Source of the DNA: Phycisphaerae bacterium
GTDB lineage: Bacteria > Planctomycetota > Phycisphaerae > Sedimentisphaerales > SM23-30
NCBI GenBank assembly: GCA_021736565.1
Contig: JAIPFO010000047.1
Location: 1 to 15,070, forward strand
Direction of reading: 5' to 3'
Length of the DNA stretch: 15,070 nt
The position numbers were made by a program, and so were the translations under genes. Of the stretch, positions 1 through 6,698 are shown one piece after another (the stretch's first letter is position 1; each line of letters starts with the position of its first letter). The notes under the pieces are model-generated. The model saw only the letters and a program-made list of their open reading frames with translations. It was not told where the DNA came from and did no database searches.

Positions 1-2458
1 CAGGCCCCATCGACACGGCCGGAATTACCATGTTCGATTTTTTCTTGGGTCGGGTCGCCAAATAAACGACCGCCACCTGTCGCCACATTGCCCAGGTAGG
101 TGCCGCCTGTTTCAGTCATGCTGTAGGTGTTCAGAGGGTTGCCACTCAGGAAGGCGTCCCAGAGTTTGGTCGTACCGTCCAGGAGGTAGGTCGGTACTTC
201 TGTCGCCATACGCCCGACGTTGGCATCTCTGATAGCACTGTAGTCCGTACTGGCACCCGTACCATAGTTTGAGCCTACGCACTTCCATGTTGCACCGCCA
301 AGACCGACCGCGTCAGCCGCCGCCTGAACGAATGCATCGTAAGCAGTGATATTAGGATCTGCAGCATCCCGGGTCCCGCTGGAAACAAAAGCCAGGCGAT
401 AGGTATCGCCGACCTTCCATGCTTCACCGGTTGCCGGGTTGATGCCGGTGATATCCAGAACGCCCAGCTGGCCGGCAAATGCAGGGCCCGGCTCGGCAAC
501 AACAAAGTCCGTTGCTGACGTGTCATCCAGCCAGTTCACGGCCATGGTTGTAAGATCTTCAGGGTTGACCAGACAGTTTTGGTTATAGTCCGCTTTTACG
601 TTCAGCCCCAGGCCTTTCTGGGACACTTCACAGGCCGTCTCATAAACATCGACCATCATACTGTCAGTGACAATATCAGGATTCGACTGGTCAGTGACTG
701 CCAGTGTCAGCGTAATTGATTGGACCCCGGTGGGTGCAAACGGCGGATCGGCGGTCAGGCGCACATCATCAAAGTTTAATTCAGCATAGTCGCCGGGGTA
801 ATTTCCCAGGGAGCTCAACCGGATTTCCAGCGGTTGGCCCAGCAGGTCCGGGTCGACCCCGGTGCTGTCAAACGAAACGGTGACAAGTGCCCAGCTGTCA
901 CGCGGTACGCTGACATTCAGATTGGGATCTTCGGCCAGGACGATTCCGCCGGCCAGGAGCTGTACATTGTATTCGGGCCAGTCGTATCGCATGCTATTGC
1001 CCACCTGAACCGTCAATTCGTATTGCGTTTCGGGCGCCAGCGTCTCGGCCAGAACCTGTGAGATGGTCCCTGCCGTCCAGGCACACATGTTGCCCTCGGG
1101 CACAGCGCTTCCGGTGTAACTATCCGCAGGTGGATTCCAGTTTCCACCGGTCCCGCCCCAACCGGTCTTTGCGCCCCAGCCATCTTCATCTTGCTGGTCC
1201 GCTTCAAAGCCTGCATTGACAATTACCGCGGCGCTGTAGGGTTCTTTAACGATCGTTACATCGGGTGTGGCGGCGGTGTCCTCATCGAATGAAACGGCAA
1301 TACCCGCCGGTGCATCGGCCGTCCAGAGATAGCTCAATGCTGATACACCGTCATCGACAACCGTAGGAGCGGGAACCAGGGAGACCGGCTCACCCCACCA
1401 GGTCATCATGTCAGGAGTATTGATGACAACTGATTCCGGCGCGATATCCACTGCGGTAAATGAATAAATAGTACCGGTGTTCGGATCGCTGGCGGTACTG
1501 CCATCGCGATACGAATTGATCTGCCAGTAATAGGTCTGGCCAACCGTCGAGGCATCGACCTGTACGGTATTGGCGTTTACGCCATCAACGACCTTGACAA
1601 AAGTGGCCGGCACATTCGGATCGGTTCCGAAATAGACATCCACGACCACATCACTGGCAGTGGTCGGCTCGAGGTTCGTCCAGCTTAAATCACGGGTACT
1701 GCTGGCTGACACCCTTGCGCCGTCGGCAGGAACTGGATCCAGCGGGTCCAATGAGCCATCGATGATCACGCCCATGAAACGAGCACGGGAAGCATCGGTA
1801 TCGGCATTGAAATAGTGATATGAGATCGTGTTGTAATCCTTGGCGTCAGCAAAACTAAAGGTTGAGATCCACACATTATTGGCGCCCATGGTTTCTTCAT
1901 GTTCGGCGATCAGGTCCTCCTGGCCCGGCCCGCTCATCGTCAGAGTGACCCTGTTGGTATCCACATACGAACCATAAATGAAATACACCGTGCCTCTTGC
2001 CATCTTTGAGATGTTGATCGTACTTGTAATCCCCTGGCTCCTGGCCAGTGTCTTGAGGACGGTCTCGTTTGAAAAGTCCTTGGTCGTGGAAAAATCAACG
2101 CCCGGATCCGTCACGCTCCAGACATTGCCCCAATTTTACCATCACCGCTATAATTCGTCGCGGTCGCCGAACCGATCAACGATTCTGCTCCTTCGGCATA
2201 GGCGGCCATCGCATCGCCGGTACTCCAGTATAATGCATAGTCCAGCACTGTTCCGTCGCCAAAAACCCCTTCCACGACGCCGTCCACCGTACCGGAATAG
2301 GAGGCCTTGCCCGGATAGACCGACACATTAAAGGCACTGCCATTGGTCGACACCCTGACCGTTTCATCGTGGATCAGTTCGGCGGCACTGGCCGGGTTGG
2401 CCGTGAAGAGGAGTGCCATCACCACGGCTAGCAACATTAATAACACTTTCTTTTTCAT
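1..2458 (-). pseudogene. Large modular secreted protein, C-terminus off the left edge, interrupted by a frameshift
   Basis: The start ATG (2456-2458) has an AGGAG ribosome site at 2467-2471, 8 nt away. The product begins MKKKVLLMLL with a hydrophobic stretch ending ANPASA-A, a typical Sec signal peptide. This frame stops at 2111-2113 (TGA), but a shift by one base at 2134-2137 opens a frame that runs without stops to base 1, about 818 residues in all. After the shift I read a beta-rich region, an Fn3-like segment (residues about 240-335, with TYYWQINSY), an Ig-like segment, a carbohydrate-binding-like segment starting NAGFE (about 408-568), and a dockerin-like motif DYNQNCLVNPEDLTTMAVNWL (about 620-640). 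A last region follows containing DTYRLAFVSSGTRDA. Such proteins are common in planctomycetes and probably sit at the cell surface or outside the cell; the role is unknown. It may be intact if the shift is a sequencing error or is recoded. Anchor or sorting signals, if any, lie outside the window. Confidence 0.8.
2134..2137 (-). other. Apparent frameshift in an A run
   Basis: On the minus strand the gene reads GGT AAA ATT GGG GCA and stops at 2111. Adding one A to the four-A run gives GGT AAA AAT TGG GGC AAT GTC TGG (GKNWGNVW) and joins the upstream frame to the long downstream frame. This is a one-base deletion by mutation, or a homopolymer sequencing or assembly error. Slippage on the A run is possible but less likely, because four A residues are few. 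Confidence 0.8.
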
Positions 2459-3012
2459 TTCATACTCTCCTAAAGAAATGGTCATGGGTATTATTATATA
2501 TTGAGCACACTGCCAATATCTGATACCCCGTTTAAGATCTTAACGTACTTTGTCGGGCTGTCGAGGGCCCGGTTCAGATGGCATTATTCGCCGGGTCACG
2601 TTTGAAAATGCAGACGGACATTCCCTGCTGAGCGGCCCCTGTCGGCCTAATACGAGGCAGGGCAAACAAGGCGCAAAGAGGGCGCTATCCCATCGCGAAC
2701 AAAAACTCAACGTAATAAAAATGTCCTCTGTTTTTGATCAGTGCCGCCGGCATCATGCTCATTCGGCATGCGAACTCATTTTAATGCCAGCATCATAAAT
2801 ATTATTGAAGCCAGTTTTCCACATCTTCAAGACTATTTTTTGATACACAAAACAACTTATGATGAGAGAACCCATTCAATGGCACTATGCCTTGCCGCAT
2901 AAGACGCCTGTGAAAAAAGGGTAGAACATCGTAAAAAAAATTAAGAAAAATCTCAGACAGAAAACAAAGTGAAGAAATATATTAGATTTGAACAATTCTT
3001 CACGCTGAATTT

Positions 3013-3042
3013 AGTATAGCGGGACCTACCGCCCTCTGTCAA
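3013..3042 (-). promoter_or_regulatory. Sigma70-like promoter driving the leftward secreted-protein gene
   Basis: The minus strand carries TTGACA (3037-3042), an 18-nt spacer and TATACT (3013-3018). This is a perfect -35 and a one-mismatch -10. A T/A-rich stretch with an eight-T run (3043 to about 3060) lies directly upstream of the -35 and could act as an UP element. The predicted start is near 3006. The only leftward gene downstream begins at 2458, so the leader would be about 550 nt, unless an undetected small RNA lies between. Confidence 0.6.
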
Positions 3043-3145
3043 GAAAAAAAATAATATTTAACCCACGAAACGCCCCAGGGGCTGTTTCATTCCTTTTAGG
3101 GCTCCAGTGCATCAATTTAGCAATGAAAATTGTCCGACGAGTCCA

Positions 3146-3171
3146 CCGGAGAGGTCCGGAAAACTTTTTTT
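3146..3171 (+). terminator. Possible intrinsic terminator of unknown transcript
   Basis: A five-base-pair stem CCGGA/TCCGG with a GAGG loop is followed by AAAAC and a run of seven Ts. No plus-strand gene precedes it, so if real it would end a small RNA or antisense transcript, or block read-through into the gene at 3458. The five-base gap before the T run weakens the call. Confidence 0.25.
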
Positions 3172-3229
3172 CCATCACGGCGGCCATTTTCAAAAATTAT
3201 ACCATTCTATATCGCCGCGTAAGAAACTT

Positions 3230-3258
3230 TTGACGCAGGGGTCAATTATAGTGATAAT
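3230..3258 (+). promoter_or_regulatory. Sigma70-like promoter for the three-gene export cluster
   Basis: TTGACG (3230-3235), a 17-nt spacer and GATAAT (3253-3258) match both consensus hexamers with one mismatch each. Transcription would begin near 3265, giving a leader of about 190 nt before the ATG at 3458. That leader can form alternative small hairpins around 3331-3359. Confidence 0.5.
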
Positions 3259-3457
3259 GTTCATGATGCAATAAATTGACTGACCGGGCCGTTAAAAGTG
3301 TGCCTTTCAATGCGGCTTCCGGGTCTTTTCACCTGGAAACCCCTGAGATTCAGGTCTCATTGAAGCGTGCAGACGATGAGCGTGATAAGAATATTTTGTA
3401 AACAACTGCCCTGACTCTAGTTATGTACATTTTAGCAAGGGGTAACGGAGTAGATTT

Positions 3458-5113
3458 ATGAGCTGTAATATCCGATTATTTTTCCGGCCGATGATGATTT
3501 TCCTGCTGGGCCTGGCCGTTATTCTTTCTGTCGCCGAGGGCATGGGGGCTGAAGAAAAGAAGGGGGATCGCAAAAAGGGTGATAATAAGGTTGATCAAGC
3601 CAATAAGAATAAGAAGGTTAAGAAGGATAAAAGCCCCGTCATGGCCACAACGCCCGACAATCCCTTTGAGATCGAGAATGAGCCTTACGTCCCGGTCAAT
3701 CAGATCGACACGCTTGTGATAGCGGCCCTCAAAAAAGAGGGGATAAAACCGGCCCATCTATGCTCCGACGCGGTTTTTATCCGCCGGGTCTATCTGGACA
3801 TCACCGGCACCCTGCCCGAACCACAGGGGGTACGGAAGTTTATTGAAAACAAAAAACCTGACAAACGGGCGATCCTGATCGACCGTCTGCTGGCCAGTGA
3901 TAACTATGCCGATTACTGGGCGATGAAATGGTGCGATCTATTGCGGGTCAAGGCGGAGTTTCCGATCAACTTATGGCCCAACGCGGTGCAGGCGTATTAT
4001 CGCTGGATCCACGATGCCCTGGATAACAATATGCCTTACGACCAGTTCGCCCGGGAGCTGCTCACCGCCAGCGGCAGTAATTTCCGGGTGGGGCAGGTGA
4101 ATTTCTATCGGGCGATCCAGGGGCAGGACCCCTCGGCGATCGCCAGTGCGGTGGCCCTGACGTTTATGGGGGTGCGTATCGATCAATGGCCAGAAAACCG
4201 CCGGTCAAACATGGAGAAGTTTTTCTCACGGGTGGGGTATAAAAAAACGGCCGAATGGAAGGAAGAGATCGTCTACCTGGACCCCGCGGCAACCGGGCCG
4301 TTGGAAACCGCTTATCCCGATAGCGAGAAGGTCAAGATTCAGCCGGGGACCGACCCGCGGGCAATATTCGCCCGCTGGCTGATCGACCGGGACAATCCCT
4401 GGTTCACTCGAAACATTGTCAACCGTCAGTGGGCGTGGCTGCTGGGGCGGGGGATCATTCATGAACCGGATGATATTGGTGTCAACAATCCGCCGAGCCA
4501 TCCCAAACTTCTGGCCTATCTGGAAAAAGAACTGGCCGATGCCCACTACGATCTGAAACACACATACCGACTGATACTCAACTCGCGCACCTATCAGCAG
4601 TCGTCCATCCCCCAAAGTGACCATCCCAAAGCCGGCTCGCTGTTTGCCTGGTATCATGTTCGCCAGCTGGACGCAGAGGTTCTGATCGATGCGCTCTGCT
4701 GGATATCGGGGACACGAGAAAGCTATTCCAGCGCGATCCCGGAGCCCTTTACGTTTGTTCCGGAAGAAAACCGCACGATCAAACTGACTGACGGCAGTAT
4801 TACCAGCGGATTTCTGGAAATGTTCGGCAGGCCCTCGCGCGATACCGGGCAGGAATCCGAACGGAATAATAACGCCACAGACGCCCAGCGGCTGCACATG
4901 CTAAACTCCAGCCACATCCAGACCAAAATCGAACGGAGCTGGCGACTTAATTCCATAATGAAAAACGCCAAAAGGAAACCGACTCTCCTGGTCAATACGA
5001 TCTACCTGACGATACTGTCCCGCTATCCGACCCGGGCGGAGATGGCGGCGGTCATGAAATATGCCGGCACGAATAAATCGGCGAGCAGACAAACCGTCAA
5101 TGACCTGGCCTAG
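3458..5113 (+). CDS. DUF1549/DUF1553 (PSCyt2/PSD1) secreted protein, ends at an early TAG
   Basis: The start ATG has a GGAG ribosome site 7 nt upstream. The protein (551 residues as read) has a hydrophobic N-terminal segment that looks like a signal peptide, then a lysine-rich linker (about residues 32-63). The DUF1549-like half follows (about 75-250), with VFIRRVYLDITGTLP and FARELLTASGSN. The DUF1553-like half starts near 298 (DNPWFTRNIVNRQWAWLLGRGI) and includes GRPSRDTGQESERNNN and LTILSRYPTRAE. No CXXCH haem motif is present, so this is not one of the cytochrome-fused versions. At about 560 residues it is compact, since many family members exceed 700. These proteins are abundant in planctomycetes, usually paired with DUF1501 as here, and have no established reaction. 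The frame ends at TAG (5111-5113), 13 codons before the expected family end. It heads a co-directional cluster with the DUF1501 and PPC genes. Confidence 0.85.
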   Translation: MSCNIRLFFRPMMIFLLGLAVILSVAEGMGAEEKKGDRKKGDNKVDQANKNKKVKKDKSPVMATTPDNPFEIENEPYVPVNQIDTLVIAALKKEGIKPAHLCSDAVFIRRVYLDITGTLPEPQGVRKFIENKKPDKRAILIDRLLASDNYADYWAMKWCDLLRVKAEFPINLWPNAVQAYYRWIHDALDNNMPYDQFARELLTASGSNFRVGQVNFYRAIQGQDPSAIASAVALTFMGVRIDQWPENRRSNMEKFFSRVGYKKTAEWKEEIVYLDPAATGPLETAYPDSEKVKIQPGTDPRAIFARWLIDRDNPWFTRNIVNRQWAWLLGRGIIHEPDDIGVNNPPSHPKLLAYLEKELADAHYDLKHTYRLILNSRTYQQSSIPQSDHPKAGSLFAWYHVRQLDAEVLIDALCWISGTRESYSSAIPEPFTFVPEENRTIKLTDGSITSGFLEMFGRPSRDTGQESERNNNATDAQRLHMLNSSHIQTKIERSWRLNSIMKNAKRKPTLLVNTIYLTILSRYPTRAEMAAVMKYAGTNKSASRQTVNDLA

Positions 5114-5152
5114 GCCCTGATCAATAGTAAAGAATTTTTGTACCGGCATTAA
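5111..5152 (+). other. In-frame TAG followed by the expected C-terminal tail
   Basis: Reading on in the same frame after TAG gives ALINSKEFLYRH and then TAA (5150-5152). DUF1553 proteins, as I recall them, typically end in a motif like DLAWALLNSKEF, so the TAG stands where tryptophan (TGG) is expected: a single G-to-A change. The truncated protein would lose only the last 13 residues. A nonsense mutation, a sequencing error or suppression could explain this. TAG also ends the pseudopilin, PfkB and DUF3352-like genes in this window, so a reassigned genetic code is unlikely. Confidence 0.75.
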
Positions 5153-5156
5153 CCGG

Positions 5157-5171
5157 ATGGGCCTGGCCCAT
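5157..5171. repeat. 15-bp perfect palindrome after the DUF1553 gene
   Basis: ATGGGCC-T-GGCCCAT reads the same on both strands around a central T. In RNA it could fold as a six-pair stem with a CTG loop. No T run follows, so it is not a standard terminator. It lies just upstream of a possible extended -10 box at 5181-5189, so an operator role is possible but unproven. Confidence 0.45.
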
Positions 5172-5180
5172 GCTGAGACA

Positions 5181-5189
5181 TGTTATACT
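5181..5189 (+). promoter_or_regulatory. Possible extended -10 promoter for the DUF1501 gene
   Basis: TG-T-TATACT matches the extended -10 pattern. There is no good -35 box at the usual spacing, where GC-rich palindrome sequence lies instead. Transcription from here would begin near 5196 and carry the 49-bp repeat in the leader of the DUF1501 gene. Confidence 0.3.
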
Positions 5190-5238
5190 CATCCGAGACC
5201 ATTTTTTAGAATCGCGTGTAACATAAGCCTTTAAAATG

Positions 5239-5287
5239 TAAAGATTTATATCCCGACGAAACGGGAATTTTCAATCGCGATCACTAT
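5239..5287 (+). repeat. 49-bp intergenic repeat, copy A
   Basis: This copy shares 43 of 49 bases, ungapped, with 9150-9198. The conserved arms are TAAAGATTTATATCCCGAC and CAATCGCGATCACTAT, with all six differences in the 14-base core between them. Here the core allows TCCCG/CGGGA pairing. It ends 23 nt before the DUF1501 start codon. Frame-wise translation is excluded because an in-frame TAA lies at 5232 with no start after it. I do not recognise the element. Confidence 0.75.
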
Positions 5288-5310
5288 AGACGACACGAGG
5301 AAAGCGAATC

Positions 5311-6618
5311 ATGAAAAACCATTCAATCACCCGACGCGACGCGTTAAAAAGCGGCCTTATCGGAGCGGCCGGTGTGGCCATGGCCGATCCATATCGCCTG
5401 ATCGCCAGTCCGTCCACTCCACCGGTTCGAGCTAAATCGGTGATTCAAATATGGATGTGGGGCGGGCCGTCGCACCTGGATACCTTCGACCCCAAACCCG
5501 ATGCGGGGTACGACTATTGCGGACCGCTCAACAAGCCCATCAACACAAACGTTGCCGGAATACAAATCGGCCAACTGTTGCCGTTACTGGCCAAACAGGC
5601 GGATAAATATTCCATCATCCGCAGCATGTCCCACAGCAATAACGGCCATGAAACCGCATCCTACATCACCCAGACCGGGCATTCGCCTGGCCGGCTGGTG
5701 TACCCCTGTTTTGGGGCGGTGGTTTCCATGATGAAGAAAAAAATGCAGGGGTATGACGGTTTGGTGCCTCCTTACATTGTCCTGACACGGCCGCAGGGGC
5801 GGTTCTCCGAGGCAGGGTTTTTGGGGCCGCAATACAAACCATTCGCCACCGGGGGCGATCCAAAGCAAACCGTTTTTGCCGTCGAAGGGCTTATCGCCAG
5901 GGGCATTACCGACGCCCGCCAGAAAAATCGACGCGACCTGCTCCATTCGCTGGATTCGCTGGGGAAGGCCATGGGGGATAACCCCAACTTCTCTCAGCTG
6001 GATAAGTGCGAAGAAAAGGCCTACGACATGATGTTCGGCGAGGCCCGTAAACTGTTCGACTTGACGACCGAACCAGAGGACCTTCGCGACCGTTACGGGC
6101 GAAACACGTTTGGCCAATCATGCCTGGCCGCTCGCAAGCTTGTCGAACATGGCGTGCCGTATGTGACGATCAACTATAACGGATGGGATACGCACAAGCA
6201 GCATTTTGAGATCATGAACAGGAATCTGCCGGAACTGGATAGCGGCATGGCCACGCTGCTGGAAGACCTTTGGGATCGCGGCCTGCTGGACAGCACCATC
6301 GTATGGTGGGGCGGTGAATTTGGCCGGGGGCCCAAGATCCAGTGGGACTCACCATGGAACGGCGGCCGGTCGCATTATGGCAAATGCTTCTCATCGGTCG
6401 TTGCCGGCGGCGGGTTCAAGGGCGGCCAGGTGGTCGGGGCCTCCGACGAAAAAGGCCTGGAAGTGGCTGAGCGACCGGTGCATCCACGGGAACTGCTGGG
6501 AAGTATGTACGAACGGCTGGGCATCAATCCCGACGCCCCGATGCCCAATCCGCGTGGACTCGATTTGAAAGTCATGGCCGCTGAAAAAGGCGACAAACGC
6601 CTCAGCGAGATCATGTAA
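5311..6618 (+). CDS. DUF1501 family protein, Tat-exported
   Basis: The ATG follows a GAGGA ribosome site about 10 nt upstream. The 435-residue product starts with a twin-arginine signal (TRRDALK at residues 7-13, then a mild hydrophobic stretch SGLIGAAGVAMA), so it is probably exported folded. Family hallmarks are QIWMWGGPSHLDTFDPKP (46-63), a GHET segment, NGWDTH (290-295), EFGR (336-339), and GRSHYGKCFSSVVAGGGFKGG, where the family more often has GRDHW. DUF1501 proteins are thought to resemble the alkaline phosphatase/sulfatase fold; no reaction is firmly established. The gene follows the DUF1549/DUF1553 gene by 158 nt and precedes the PPC gene by 80 nt, a pairing common in planctomycetes that suggests a joint periplasmic or surface role. 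It ends in TAA. Confidence 0.9.
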   Translation: MKNHSITRRDALKSGLIGAAGVAMADPYRLIASPSTPPVRAKSVIQIWMWGGPSHLDTFDPKPDAGYDYCGPLNKPINTNVAGIQIGQLLPLLAKQADKYSIIRSMSHSNNGHETASYITQTGHSPGRLVYPCFGAVVSMMKKKMQGYDGLVPPYIVLTRPQGRFSEAGFLGPQYKPFATGGDPKQTVFAVEGLIARGITDARQKNRRDLLHSLDSLGKAMGDNPNFSQLDKCEEKAYDMMFGEARKLFDLTTEPEDLRDRYGRNTFGQSCLAARKLVEHGVPYVTINYNGWDTHKQHFEIMNRNLPELDSGMATLLEDLWDRGLLDSTIVWWGGEFGRGPKIQWDSPWNGGRSHYGKCFSSVVAGGGFKGGQVVGASDEKGLEVAERPVHPRELLGSMYERLGINPDAPMPNPRGLDLKVMAAEKGDKRLSEIM

Positions 6619-6664
6619 ATGACCTCTCGCGTCAACAACCCGTTTTGGAATTAAAAATACTCAG

Positions 6665-6676
6665 GACGCCGGCGTC
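6665..6676. repeat. 12-bp perfect palindrome between DUF1501 and PPC genes
   Basis: GACGCCGGCGTC is self-complementary and lies 22 nt before the start of the PPC-domain gene. It could form a short hairpin near that gene's ribosome site, or be chance in GC-rich sequence. Confidence 0.3.
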
Positions 6677-6698
6677 TCAAGGGCCCGGGGAGCGACCC

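Larger units (their letters stand above)
2459..3457. other. 1-kb intergenic region without a credible gene
   Basis: No reading frame here has both a plausible start and a family-like product. An 83-codon plus-strand frame at 2550-2798 has no ribosome site and an arginine-rich, low-complexity product. The region holds two divergent promoters (3013-3042 leftward, 3230-3258 rightward). It also holds several short dyads: TATGC/GCATA at 2886-2901, a bulged CCCTG/CAGGG hairpin at about 2636-2662, CCCC/GGGG inside GAAAC/GTTTC near 3066-3087, and CCGGA-GAGG-TCCGG at 3146-3159 followed five bases later by seven Ts. The part from 2500 to 2700 is GC-richer than the AT-rich part from 2800 to 3060. I recognise no known riboswitch. 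Confidence 0.55.

Noticed and set aside
2493..2498. TATAAT on the minus strand close to the secreted-protein gene
   Set aside because: No acceptable -35 at 16-19 nt spacing; a TTGGCA lies only 12 nt away. The promoter at 3013-3042 is much better.
2657..2690. AGGGCAAAC and GCGCAAAG resemble pieces of a cyclic-di-GMP (GEMM) riboswitch
   Set aside because: The hairpin expected between the two pieces is absent and the second half of the aptamer cannot be found; the target gene is over 750 nt away. Likely chance.
2550..2798. Plus-strand 82-codon reading frame
   Set aside because: No ribosome site, arginine-rich composition, no recognisable motif, and it lies in the leader region of an opposite-strand promoter.
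4226..4897. Long minus-strand frame opposite the DUF1549/DUF1553 gene
   Set aside because: It is a shadow of a well-supported plus-strand gene; its product has no recognisable features and no ribosome site.
6645..6698. TTG start for the PPC-domain protein
   Set aside because: It hides the signal peptide behind 18 residues; ATG 6699 has a GGAG site and starts directly at a signal peptide.
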